Shown in pieces: positions 1 to 6,802 of a DNA stretch of 64,000 nt (position 1 is the stretch's first letter; every line of letters begins with the position of its first letter). Below the pieces are notes generated by a model. It did no database searches, had not been told where the DNA came from, and saw only the letters and a program-made list of their open reading frames with translations. Source of the stretch: Maricaulaceae bacterium. Lineage in GTDB: Bacteria > Pseudomonadota > Alphaproteobacteria > Caulobacterales > Maricaulaceae. A program made the translations under genes and the position numbers. Where the stretch lies: positions 1-64,000 of the forward strand of contig JAHCJP010000007.1 in the NCBI GenBank assembly GCA_026126205.1. Reading direction: 5' to 3'.

Positions 1-35
1 ACGGCGTTGACCAGGGCGCTGAACCCGCCGGGCAT
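1..35 (-). CDS. Start of an unidentified CDS, cut by the window edge
   Basis: The ATG at 35-33 overlaps the TGA stop of the upstream lactonase-like gene (ATGA overlap), the usual sign of translational coupling. A GGAGGGGG purine stretch lies about 10-17 bases upstream inside the preceding gene. Only eleven residues (MPGGFSALVNA) are visible before the edge, too few to name a family. The overlap suggests it forms an operon with the gene at 35-1132. Confidence 0.45.
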   Translation of the reverse strand, partial: MPGGFSALVNA

Positions 36-1132
36 CAGTCTGCGTCCCCCTCCGGGCGGAAGCGGCCGATGACCGGGTTGGTCAGCGAGCCGATCCACAG
101 TGTTCCGTCATCGGCGGGCACGACATTGGCGATATAGCCGAAGCGGCCGTCGGGATCGTGCCAGCTGTCCAGGTATTCGCCGTCCTCGGTCAGTTTCAGG
201 ATGAAGCCGCGCGGCGGCCCGGCACGCAGCCAGATCGCCCGCGGCAGCTTGGTGATCATCCGCGCCCAGTAGGGGTTGCGGTGCAGGAAGCGCAGCAGCG
301 GAACCCGCTGCGTGTCCATGCCGATATAGAGATTTCCGGCGCCGCCGGCGCGCAGCCCGTCCGGTATGCCGGGCAGGTTTTCGGCCACGCGCTCCAGCTC
401 TCCGGCCCGCGGGCCGGACAGCCAGTAGCGGTTGAGGCGGTAACGGAAGGTCTCGACGAAGAACAGCGAGCGGCCGTCGGCGGCAAGCGCGACGCCGTTG
501 GGATAATAGAGCCCGTCCAGCAGCTGGCGGGTTTCGCCGCTGTGCGGGTCATGGGCCAGCAGGCGGCCGTAAGCGCGGTTTTCGACCATGTCGAAAATGA
601 AGCTCTGCGCCGGGACTTCGTTGGGCCAGCGCCAGCTTGAATCGGTGAAATAGATGGTTCCGTCCGCCGCCACGTCGAGATCATTGGCGAAGCCGAAGCG
701 CAGGCCGTCATGCGCGTTCGCCAGCAGCTCCACCGCGCCCGTGCGCACGTCGACGGCGTAGAGCCCGTCCGAAAACGCCGCGCCCAGCCGCCCGTCGGCC
801 AGCCATTGCAGGCCGAGCCCGGGGGCGGCGGTCACCTGCGCCACGGTTTCGACCCGCGCTTCACCGTCCGCTAGGCGCACGCGGACCAGCGACCCGTCCG
901 GCTGGCTGGCGTAAACCGCGCCGTCCGGCGCCAGCGCGATGCCTTCCGAGGAATGGACCAGGCCTTCGGCGAGGATTTCCGCCGCGGCGAGGCGGCCGCG
1001 CGGTTCCAGCACCCCGGTCATCGCCGGCGGTTCCGGCTCGTCCCAGAACTCGGGATCAAAGGGCGAGGGCCAGACGTGCCACAGCCCGAACAGCGCCGCC
1101 GGCGCCAGCATGGTCAGCCAAAGGTAGCGCAT
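35..1132 (-). CDS. SMP-30/strictosidine-synthase-like lactonase, membrane-anchored
   Basis: A 365-residue protein with an N-terminal hydrophobic segment (about residues 3-20) that should act as a signal anchor, followed by a six-bladed beta-propeller of the SMP-30/gluconolactonase/strictosidine synthase-like type. Visible family features are repeated 'dG.iyftD' strands (FANDLDVAADGTIYFTDSS near residues 148-166), the 'YYPNGVALAADG' segment near 206-217 and the 'GIPDGLRAGGAGNLYIG' segment near 255-271, which supply the Asn and Asp ligands of the calcium site in this fold. Such proteins hydrolyse lactones or other esters; the substrate here is unknown. The stop overlaps the start of the next gene by ATGA. 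Confidence 0.75.
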   Translation of the reverse strand: MRYLWLTMLAPAALFGLWHVWPSPFDPEFWDEPEPPAMTGVLEPRGRLAAAEILAEGLVHSSEGIALAPDGAVYASQPDGSLVRVRLADGEARVETVAQVTAAPGLGLQWLADGRLGAAFSDGLYAVDVRTGAVELLANAHDGLRFGFANDLDVAADGTIYFTDSSWRWPNEVPAQSFIFDMVENRAYGRLLAHDPHSGETRQLLDGLYYPNGVALAADGRSLFFVETFRYRLNRYWLSGPRAGELERVAENLPGIPDGLRAGGAGNLYIGMDTQRVPLLRFLHRNPYWARMITKLPRAIWLRAGPPRGFILKLTEDGEYLDSWHDPDGRFGYIANVVPADDGTLWIGSLTNPVIGRFRPEGDAD

Positions 1133-1237
1133 CTATCCTCCGCGACGCCGTTGAAGGTCAACGCAAGCGACATCCAGGATCAGGTTTCGCGCCATCCTGG
1201 AATCACCGCGCGCGGCGCGCGCGGCGCGGCGAATCCG

Positions 1238-2431
1238 TCAGGCCGCCTCCACCACGCCATAGGCGAACAGCGTCTTCAGCACCTCCTTCGCCTCGTCCTC
1301 CGGCAAGGCGGAAAAGGCTGAAATATCGATGGTTTTTCCTTCCAGAACCTGGTCCAGACCCGCCTCCGCCGCGGCCGGGAACGGCAGTTCGCCCCCCGGC
1401 GCGACCAGCACCAGCTTGTCGCCATCCCCGGCCAGCCGCCAGGGCGTGAACGGGCGCAGGCGGAAGCGCGCGCCCGGCCGGTCCGGCGCGTCGAAGCCCT
1501 TGATTGCATTCGAGGATTCTGGCAGGCGCGAGCGGATGAAATTGTCGATGAACAGATCCATCGCCCCGTCGAGACTGGCCTCGCGCGACAGCGTCTCCAG
1601 CAAGCCCTTGAAATACTGTTCGGATTCGGCGCGGTCGTAATCCGCCCGCGCATGACCCGGCGGCAGCGAACGGCGGAAGCCCGGCTCCCGCAGCGCCACT
1701 TCCGACACCGCCTCCAGCATCAGGTCGGCCCAGGTTTTCACAATGATTCCAACGGTTATGTGCAGGGACGGCCCGGCGCCGCTGGTCGAGGCGTCGTGCA
1801 TCAGCCCGCGCGGCACATAGGCCATGTCGCCGGCCTTGAGCACGAACTGCTCCACCGGCTCGCCCACCGGGTGTTCGCCGGGCTGGAATCCCTCGCCCCG
1901 GTAGGGATTCTCGACCGGCGTGTCATACAACCGCCAGGCCTTTTCGCCATGCACCTGGATCACGAACACGTCGTGGTCGTCATAGTGGGTGCGAAAGCCC
2001 TGCGAGTTCGGCGGGGTGAGGTAGATATTGGTCTGCACATGCGCCGACAGCACCGATTCCAGCGCGCGGGTGAAGCTTTTCAGGCGCGCGTCCTGGCTGT
2101 GCAGCTGCGGCAGGATGATCGTCGCGCCCTGCTGGTAATGCCGCGCCACCGCGCCGCGATCCGCGACGCCGGACGCAAAGATGAAGTCCTCGCGCCGCAC
2201 CGGCGGGTCGGCGCGCGCCATGTCGAGATGGGCCTCGGACAGGTCGATGCCGGCGATGATCTCGTCGATGCGCGCCAGCGACAGCAGGCCGTCATAACGA
2301 TGCGGCTCGTCGCGGCGCACGATCAGCGCCGAACGTTCGTAATGCTTGTCGAAAAACGTCTTTGCGCCATGCGGCGCGATCAGATAGCCCAGCGGATCCT
2401 CCGCCCAGGGCGTCTTGGCCGGTTTTGTCAT
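1238..2431 (-). CDS. JmjC/cupin_4-type 2-oxoglutarate oxygenase (RoxA/MINA53-like)
   Basis: A 397-residue protein of the cupin_4 family, which includes ribosomal oxygenases that hydroxylate Arg or His in ribosomal proteins (YcfD/RoxA on L16). Numbering from an upstream in-frame ATG at 2464, an HYD iron-binding triad lies at residues 160-162, the distal His in SLHITVGI at 235, and a typical 'HGEKAWRLYDTP' strand follows the triad; subtract 11 for the start chosen here. I chose the ATG at 2431 because GGGGAG lies just upstream and homologues begin with a short polar leader. The C-terminal third is the winged-helix/dimerisation region of the family. The exact substrate cannot be told from sequence. 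Confidence 0.75.
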   Translation of the reverse strand: MTKPAKTPWAEDPLGYLIAPHGAKTFFDKHYERSALIVRRDEPHRYDGLLSLARIDEIIAGIDLSEAHLDMARADPPVRREDFIFASGVADRGAVARHYQQGATIILPQLHSQDARLKSFTRALESVLSAHVQTNIYLTPPNSQGFRTHYDDHDVFVIQVHGEKAWRLYDTPVENPYRGEGFQPGEHPVGEPVEQFVLKAGDMAYVPRGLMHDASTSGAGPSLHITVGIIVKTWADLMLEAVSEVALREPGFRRSLPPGHARADYDRAESEQYFKGLLETLSREASLDGAMDLFIDNFIRSRLPESSNAIKGFDAPDRPGARFRLRPFTPWRLAGDGDKLVLVAPGGELPFPAAAEAGLDQVLEGKTIDISAFSALPEDEAKEVLKTLFAYGVVEAA

Positions 2432-2480
2432 TCCACTCCCCGCGTCCACCCCCGCCGCGCCCATCTAAAACCGCCGCCGT

Positions 2481-2513
2481 CAAAAGGAAAAGGCGGGACG
2501 CGCACGCCCCGCC
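2481..2513 (-). terminator. Rho-independent terminator of the first Tat-repeat gene
   Basis: Read on the minus strand, a GGCGGG/CCCGCC stem (2508-2513 with 2492-2497) is followed directly by TTTTCCTTTTG. It lies 37 bases beyond the stop of the repeat gene at 2550-3290. Confidence 0.75.
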
Positions 2514-2549
2514 CATCCGCGCTGTTTCGCCGCGCCTGAGGTCAGGCCC

Positions 2550-3290
2550 CTAACAGCGGCGGCCGCGGCCCACCGGATCGGCGCGGCTGCCTGTATCGCT
2601 GTCGCTGCACCGCCGTCCGCCCCGGCCCTGACCAATGGGGTCGGCGTATTGTCCGGTGTCGGAATCGGTGACGCCGCCGCCGCGCCCGCGGCCAACGGGA
2701 TCGGCGTAGGGCCCGGTGTCGCTGTCGGTGATGCCCGTGCCGCCGCGGCCCCGCCCCGGCGGATCGGCGTAGCGGCCGGAATCGCTGTCAGTGACGCCGC
2801 CGCGCGACCCGCCGCGACCGCGGCCAACGGGATCGGCGTAAGGTCCGGAATCATTGTCGGTTATGCCGGTGCCGCCGCGTCCTCGGCCCGGCGGGTCAGC
2901 GTACGGGCCTGTGTCGCTGTCGGTGATGCCCGTGCCGCGCCCGCGGCCCACTGGATCCGCATATGGTCCGGTGTCGGAATCGGTCACCCCGCCGCCACGG
3001 CCATGGCCCACCGGATCGGCGTAACGGCCGGTGTCGCTGTCAGTTATCCCGGCGCCGCCGCGCCCGCCCCGGCCGCGTCCGGCCGGGTCCGCGTATGGTC
3101 CCGTGTCGGAATCGGTGAAGCCGGTTCCGCCCCGGCCCATGCCGGCGGGATCGGCGTACGGACCCGTGTCGGCGTCGGTAATTCCGGTTGTCGCGCAGCC
3201 GGTCACCGCGCCCGCCGCGCCGGTGGCTATCGCCGCGCCGGCGACTCGCGCCAGGAATGACCGGCGGCTGAGTTTCCCCTTCTTGATCAT
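2550..3290 (-). CDS. Tat-exported TDSD-repeat protein 1 (predicted lipoprotein)
   Basis: A 246-residue protein with a twin-arginine signal (KLSRRSFLARVAG, residues 6-18) followed by ten copies of a 19-24 residue unit, TDSDTGPYADPxGRGRGG, filling residues 38 to the end. The ATG at 3290 is chosen because GGAGG stands 5-9 bases upstream. Unlike its two neighbours, the signal ends in VTGC (29-32), which fits a lipobox, so this copy may be lipid-anchored after Tat export. The last repeats carry two further Cys (RRC near the final unit and the terminal RRC). The DxDxG core resembles calcium-loop motifs, but no known fold is recognised and I assign no function. It lies 112 bases after protein 2 with no TTGACG promoter of its own, so co-transcription is likely. 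Confidence 0.85.
   Translation of the reverse strand: MIKKGKLSRRSFLARVAGAAIATGAAGAVTGCATTGITDADTGPYADPAGMGRGGTGFTDSDTGPYADPAGRGRGGRGGAGITDSDTGRYADPVGHGRGGGVTDSDTGPYADPVGRGRGTGITDSDTGPYADPPGRGRGGTGITDNDSGPYADPVGRGRGGSRGGVTDSDSGRYADPPGRGRGGTGITDSDTGPYADPVGRGRGGGVTDSDTGQYADPIGQGRGGRRCSDSDTGSRADPVGRGRRC
2553..3179 (-). repeat. Ten tandem coding repeats (TDSDTG-x2-ADP-x-GRGRGG)
   Basis: Ten near-identical 57-72 bp units encode the repeat domain of protein 1. Variation is concentrated in the two residues after the first Gly and in the Gly-rich linker (GGTGI, GGRGGAGI, GGSRGGV), while TDSD, ADP and GRGR are almost fixed. Confidence 0.9.
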
Positions 3291-3402
3291 CACGGCCTCC
3301 AAAGCTCGCGCGCCGGGCCTGCGCCCGCTCCACACGCCCGCCCAATCCAAGGCCGCAGCGCCACGGCCGGCCCGTCAGAACCGGCCGCGCGCGTCAGCCC
3401 GC

Positions 3403-3837
3403 TTAAGTTCCCGTGCGGCCCCGCCCGGCAGGGTCGGCGCACCGGCCGGAATCGCTGTCGGTCAGGCCGCTGTTGCCACGCCCCCGGCCACCCGGGTCGG
3501 CGCAGGCGCCGCTGTCGGAATCGGTGATGCCGCTATTGCCCCGTCCGTGACCGGCGCGGTCCGCATTGGCGCCGGAATCGCTGTCGGTCAGGCCCGTGCC
3601 TCTGCCGCCACGGCCATAACCGGCGCGATCGGCGGCGGACCCGGAATCGCTGTCGGTGACGCCTGTGCGGCCATAGCCGGCGCGGTCGGCGTTTGAACCA
3701 GAATCGCTGTCGGTGCGACCGGTATAATTCTGCGCCGCCGCAGCGCCGGTTACGGCGCCTGCAGCGCCAGTGGCCAGCGCGGCCCCGGCCACGCGCGCCA
3801 GGAATGAACGACGGCTAAGCTTACCCCTTTTGGCCAT
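3403..3837 (-). CDS. Tat-exported TDSD-repeat protein 2
   Basis: A 144-residue paralogue of the flanking genes. The Tat signal KLSRRSFLARVAG (6-18) is almost identical, but the cleavage region is AAAAQN, a signal peptidase I site rather than a lipobox, so the product should be a soluble periplasmic protein. Five repeats follow from residue 42, of the form TDSDSGxxAD(R/P)xGxGR. The last two each contain one Cys (GACADPGG and GRCADPAG), an arrangement shared exactly with protein 3 and suggestive of a disulfide. GGGGAGG lies just upstream of the ATG. A TTGACG-N17-GTAGGC promoter sits about 60-85 bases before the start. Function unknown. Confidence 0.85.
   Translation of the reverse strand: MAKRGKLSRRSFLARVAGAALATGAAGAVTGAAAAQNYTGRTDSDSGSNADRAGYGRTGVTDSDSGSAADRAGYGRGGRGTGLTDSDSGANADRAGHGRGNSGITDSDSGACADPGGRGRGNSGLTDSDSGRCADPAGRGRTGT
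3406..3714 (-). repeat. Five tandem coding repeats (TDSDSG...AD.-x-G.GR)
   Basis: Five units of 57-69 bp in repeat protein 2. Units 1-3 have the ADRAG variant and units 4-5 the CADP(G/A)GRGR variant. Confidence 0.9.
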
Positions 3838-3892
3838 ACGGCCCTCCCCAGGAAAACGCCCCGCGGCGACCTTCCGACGCGATCGGCGACGA

Positions 3893-3921
3893 GCCTACGC
3901 CCGCCCCAGCTTTTTCGTCAA
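3893..3921 (-). promoter_or_regulatory. Promoter of Tat-repeat gene 2
   Basis: On the minus strand TTGACG (3921-3916), a 17-base spacer, then GTAGGC (3898-3893). The same arrangement and spacing occurs before repeat gene 3, which supports it being real. Confidence 0.65.
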
Positions 3922-3989
3922 ACGCAGATTTTTGAAAAGCAAAGAAAAAATCGCCGGCGGCAAGCAAGTGTTTTGCTTTTGAGAATTAG

Positions 3990-4016
3990 TTGCAATGTAA
4001 TTGCAAATAGATTGCA
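3990..4016. promoter_or_regulatory. Three TTGCA half-sites at exact 11-bp spacing
   Basis: TTGCA begins at 3990, 4001 and 4012, one helical turn apart, in an AT-rich stretch about 70 bases upstream of the gene 2 -35 element. The first two form a TTGCAAT-GTA-ATTGCAA inverted repeat (3990-4006). This looks like a regulator binding array, possibly of the Fur superfamily; the regulator is not identified. Confidence 0.45.
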
Positions 4017-4023
4017 TTTGGGG

Positions 4024-4056
4024 CGCCAGCCGGGGCCGCTGCGGCCCCGGCTGGCG
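4024..4056 (-). terminator. Perfect 16-bp hairpin after Tat-repeat gene 3
   Basis: CGCCAGCCGGGGCCGC and its exact complement are separated by one base, 11 bases beyond the gene 3 stop. The sequence after the stem on the minus strand is AT-rich but has no clean T-run, so it may stop transcription imperfectly or protect the mRNA 3' end. Confidence 0.6.
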
Positions 4057-4066
4057 GCGTCCTTTC

Positions 4067-4762
4067 CTAATACCCCGTGCGGCCTCGCCCGGCCGGGTCG
4101 GCGCACTGACCGGTGTCGCTGTCCGTAAGCCCGCTGTTGCCGCGTCCGCGGCCCCCGGGATCGGCGCAGGCCCCGCGATCTGAATCGGTGATGCCGCTGC
4201 GTCCACGGCCATAGCCGACCCGGTCAGCGTTGGCGCCGGTGTCGCTGTCCGTGACGCCGGTGCCGCGACGCGTTCCGCGCCCGCGACCGGCCGGATCAGC
4301 GCCCGCCCCGGTGTCGGAATCGGTGATCCCGGTGGATCCACGGCCCCGGCCCGCCGGGTCCGCGTTGGCGCCGGTGTCGGAATCGGTGATCCCGGTGCGG
4401 CCGCCTCGTCCACGCCCCACGGGATCGGCGCCCGCGCCAGTGTCGGAATCGGTGATCCCGGAAGACCCGCGTCCACGACCCACGGGATCGGCGTTGGCGC
4501 CGGTGTCGCTGTCCGTGATGCCGGAGCCGCGTCCCCGGCCATAGCCGGCGCGATCGGCGCCCGCCCCGGTGTCGCTGTCGGTGACCCCGGTGCGGCCATA
4601 GCCGGCGCGGTCGGCGCGGCTGCCGGTGTCACTGTCGGTGCGGCCGGTATAATTCTGAGCTGCCGCGGCGGCCGTCACCACGCCCGCTGCGCCGGTGGCC
4701 AAGGCGGCCCCGGCGACGCGGGTAAGAAATGAACGGCGGCTGAGTTTGCCTTTCCTGGCCAT
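4067..4762 (-). CDS. Tat-exported TDSD-repeat protein 3
   Basis: A 231-residue paralogue of the two genes before it. It has the Tat signal KLSRRSFLTRVAG, an AAAAAQN cleavage site and nine repeats from residue 42 of the form TDSDTGAxAD(P/R)xGRGRG. The first two and the seventh repeats have the ADR variant with GYGR; the last two carry one Cys each, as in protein 2. The ATG at 4762 is chosen for its GGGGAGG site 6 bases upstream. Expected to be soluble in the periplasm after Tat export, hence probably folded or metal-loaded before export. A TTGACG promoter and a Fur-box-like palindrome lie upstream. I do not recognise the family and assign no function. Confidence 0.85.
   Translation of the reverse strand: MARKGKLSRRSFLTRVAGAALATGAAGVVTAAAAAQNYTGRTDSDTGSRADRAGYGRTGVTDSDTGAGADRAGYGRGRGSGITDSDTGANADPVGRGRGSSGITDSDTGAGADPVGRGRGGRTGITDSDTGANADPAGRGRGSTGITDSDTGAGADPAGRGRGTRRGTGVTDSDTGANADRVGYGRGRSGITDSDRGACADPGGRGRGNSGLTDSDTGQCADPAGRGRTGY
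4070..4639 (-). repeat. Nine tandem coding repeats (TDSDTG...AD-x-GRGRG)
   Basis: Nine units of 57-72 bp in repeat protein 3, with near-identical stretches that could recombine and change repeat number. Confidence 0.9.
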
Positions 4763-4822
4763 GCTGGCCTCCCCTGCAAATACGTCCAACGGCGCCTCGC
4801 GCCGCCGCCCTCGCTAGGTGGA

Positions 4823-4851
4823 GCCTAAGCCTGCGCGGGCCATTCCGTCAA
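4823..4851 (-). promoter_or_regulatory. Promoter of Tat-repeat gene 3
   Basis: On the minus strand TTGACG (4851-4846), 17 bases, then TTAGGC (4828-4823), predicting a leader of about 55 bases. The element, spacing and flanking GTTTGACG/TAGGC context match the promoter of gene 2. Confidence 0.65.
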
Positions 4852-4910
4852 ACACAGACTCGCCGCCACCAAGACAAATTTTTCCCGGGGACAAATCAAA
4901 TTCCTGCTTA

Positions 4911-4925
4911 TGCGAATTATTCGCA
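4911..4925. promoter_or_regulatory. Fur-box-like 7-1-7 palindrome
   Basis: TGCGAAT-T-ATTCGCA is a perfect palindrome with the 7-1-7 geometry of Fur sites (TGATAAT-N-ATTATCA in enterics) and the TGC-AAT/ATT-GCA core of alphaproteobacterial Fur-type sites as I know them. It lies 60 bases upstream of the gene 3 -35 element and about 107 bases before ruvC, so the target gene is uncertain. Confidence 0.5.
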
Positions 4926-5032
4926 AAATGTTTGGGATTGAGCCGCCCAAGACCCACAATCCGGGCGCGTGGTGATCGCGGCGCCGTCATCAAGGCTCGC
5001 CTTGGCGCGCTGCGCCCCGCTATGCTGGCGCG

Positions 5033-5533
5033 ATGACGGGCGCGATTCGTATTCTGGGGATCGATCCGGGGCTGCGGCGCACCGGTTGGGGCGTGATTGC
5101 GGCGCAGGGTTCTCGGCTGTCGTTCGTGGCCTGCGGCGTGGTCGCTCCGCCGGCAGGCGATGCGCTGTCTGACCGCTTGAACGCCCTGTTTGATGGCCTG
5201 TCCGCGGTGATCGCCGAACATGCTCCGCACGAAGCCGCGGCGGAAGAAACCTTCATGGCGGCGAACGCGGCCAGCGCGCTGAAGCTGGGCCATGCCCGCG
5301 CCGCGGCGCTGCTGGCCGCATCGCAGGCCGGACTGCCGGTGGCCGAGTACGCCGCGCGGCTGGTGAAGAAATCCGTGGTCGGCACCGGCGCGGCCGAGAA
5401 GGGGCAGGTGGCGGCGATGATCGGCGTGCTGCTGCCCGGAACGCGGGCCAGCGCAGACGCGGCCGACGCACTGGCCGTCGCCGTCTGTCACGCCCATCAC
5501 CGCACGCAAAGACGGCTGGAGGGCGCGGCGTGA
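5033..5533 (+). CDS. ruvC: Holliday junction endonuclease RuvC
   Basis: A 166-residue nuclease that resolves Holliday junctions together with RuvAB. The first catalytic Asp is in ILGIDPG (residues 7-13), the catalytic Glu in EETFMA (about 71-76), and the paired C-terminal acidic residues in DAADALAVAVCHAH near the end. No Shine-Dalgarno site is visible; a TATGCT -10-like hexamer at 5021-5026 would place transcription start at or next to the ATG, so the mRNA may be leaderless. The stop overlaps the GTG start of ruvA (GTGA), so the two are translationally coupled. Confidence 0.95.
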   Translation: MTGAIRILGIDPGLRRTGWGVIAAQGSRLSFVACGVVAPPAGDALSDRLNALFDGLSAVIAEHAPHEAAAEETFMAANAASALKLGHARAAALLAASQAGLPVAEYAARLVKKSVVGTGAAEKGQVAAMIGVLLPGTRASADAADALAVAVCHAHHRTQRRLEGAA

Positions 5534-6174
5534 TCGGCAAGCTGAAAGGCGTGGTCGACGCGGTGGGCGCCGAGGAGGCGCTGATCGACGTCGGCGGCGT
5601 GGGATACCTCGTCGGCATGGGCGGGCGGTCGCTGGCGCGGCTGACGCCGGGCGCGGCGGCGGAGATCCATATCGAGACCCATGTGCGCGAGGACGCCATC
5701 AAGCTGTGGGGGTTCCTGACCGAGGCCGAACGCGCCTGGTTCGCCCGCCTGCAACTGATCCAGGGCGTCGGCGCCAAGGCGGCGCTGAGCATTCTCGACG
5801 CGCTGGGCGCGGCCGAGCTGGAGACCGCCTCGGCGCTGGGCGACGCCTCGGCCTTCGGGCGCGCGAAAGGCATTGGCCCGAAACTGGCCCAGCGCCTGGC
5901 CGCCGAGCTGAAGGACAAGCCGCCGCCGCTGGGCCGCACCTTCGCCGCCGATTTCGCTCCGTCCCTGAAGGGCGCCGCCCGCCCCGCCGCCCCGGCCGCC
6001 GATGGCGGCGATGGCGGCAATGCGGCGCGCGAAGGCGCCGTCTCGGCGCTGCTCAATCTCGGTTATGACGAAAGCTCGGCCCGCCGCGCCGCCGCCGCCG
6101 CGGCCCGCGCGCTGGGCGCAGGCGCCGATGAAGGCGCGCTGATCAAGACGGCGCTGAAGGAGCTGGCGCGATGA
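5530..6174 (+). CDS. ruvA: Holliday junction DNA helicase subunit RuvA
   Basis: A 214-residue junction-recognition subunit that tetramerises on the crossover and loads RuvB. It begins with MIGKLKGVVDAVGAEEALIDVGGVGY, the OB-fold domain of the family; helix-hairpin-helix motifs follow (LIQGVGAKAALSILDALG and GIGPKLAQRLAAELKD, about residues 75-130), then a flexible linker and the C-terminal three-helix RuvB-binding domain (ALLNLGYDESSARRA). GTG start overlapping the ruvC stop. The stop is TGA in the string ATGA at 6171, the place where ruvB would normally begin. Confidence 0.95.
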   Translation: MIGKLKGVVDAVGAEEALIDVGGVGYLVGMGGRSLARLTPGAAAEIHIETHVREDAIKLWGFLTEAERAWFARLQLIQGVGAKAALSILDALGAAELETASALGDASAFGRAKGIGPKLAQRLAAELKDKPPPLGRTFAADFAPSLKGAARPAAPAADGGDGGNAAREGAVSALLNLGYDESSARRAAAAAARALGAGADEGALIKTALKELAR

Positions 6175-6193
6175 GCGACTCTAGGAGACATTT

Positions 6194-6802
6194 ATGGGCT
6201 TGAAGGTTTCGACAATTTCACGACTGCCGCTCGATACAGGCCGTGACTACTTCGTGTATTTTCTTGATTACGGATGGACGGATCCTTTTTCAGACGCCCT
6301 GTACCAAAACTTTGACCGACTAGCTTCTGGATTGAGCGGCCATAGGGGCGTTGTGGTTGCTGGGCTCAATCGACAGGAGTTTGCAGATGAGGTGCTTAGC
6401 TGGCACCGAGTGAACAACGAACCGGCATCCGAAATACTGCCCGCAATCCTTATCTCCGGCTGCCACCCAGCAGAATTCAACGAGCGGAACGAATTTTCCC
6501 GTGAATGGCGAAAATCTAAAAGTGGTGCGAGAAAATACCAAGGTGCAATATTGCTGCCGTTACGGGAAGTGTGCAGAACACCCGATGATGTTCCAATAAT
6601 AATAGCGCAAATTCTCCAATCCATTCAAGATCGTCAGGCGATTGAGGGTTTTGAGTTTGGGCGAGTCTCTAAAGGGCGCCATGGCGACCCTGAGATGGTT
6701 ATTTTACAACCAAATATCAGTGGGGTCGGCATCGATCTAAAAGCTGTTTGGCGACGCGTTAGCCCATACTTTTCTCAACGGCCAGAAAGCGAAGAAAAGT
6801 GA
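6194..6802 (+). CDS. Accessory protein of unknown function inserted between ruvA and ruvB
   Basis: A 202-residue soluble protein with no signal peptide or membrane segment and no family I recognise. Base composition is near 50% GC against roughly 70% in its neighbours, with AT-rich codons (TTA, ATA, AAT) rare elsewhere in the window, so it is probably acquired. It has its own strong site (AGGAG at 6184-6188) and its TGA overlaps the GTG of ruvB, so it is built into the operon. The N-terminal half ([14 protein letters not shown], residues 19-32; HRGVVVAGL near 50-58; [15 protein letters not shown] near 80-94) alternates hydrophobic strands and helices like an alpha/beta domain; the middle is basic and polar. 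No catalytic motif is evident. It could be a defence- or phage-derived cargo gene, but nothing in the sequence proves that. Confidence 0.8.
   Translation: MGLKVSTISRLPLDTGRDYFVYFLDYGWTDPFSDALYQNFDRLASGLSGHRGVVVAGLNRQEFADEVLSWHRVNNEPASEILPAILISGCHPAEFNERNEFSREWRKSKSGARKYQGAILLPLREVCRTPDDVPIIIAQILQSIQDRQAIEGFEFGRVSKGRHGDPEMVILQPNISGVGIDLKAVWRRVSPYFSQRPESEEK

Noticed and set aside
2649..3696. Antisense frames across the repeat genes
   Set aside because: They are shadows of repeat DNA; the minus-strand frames have Tat signals, good ribosome binding sites and promoters, the plus-strand ones do not.
2550..4762. CRISPR-like regular repeats
   Set aside because: The periodicity is in-frame coding repetition with near-identical 'spacers' that encode the same residues; no palindromic repeat units or cas genes.
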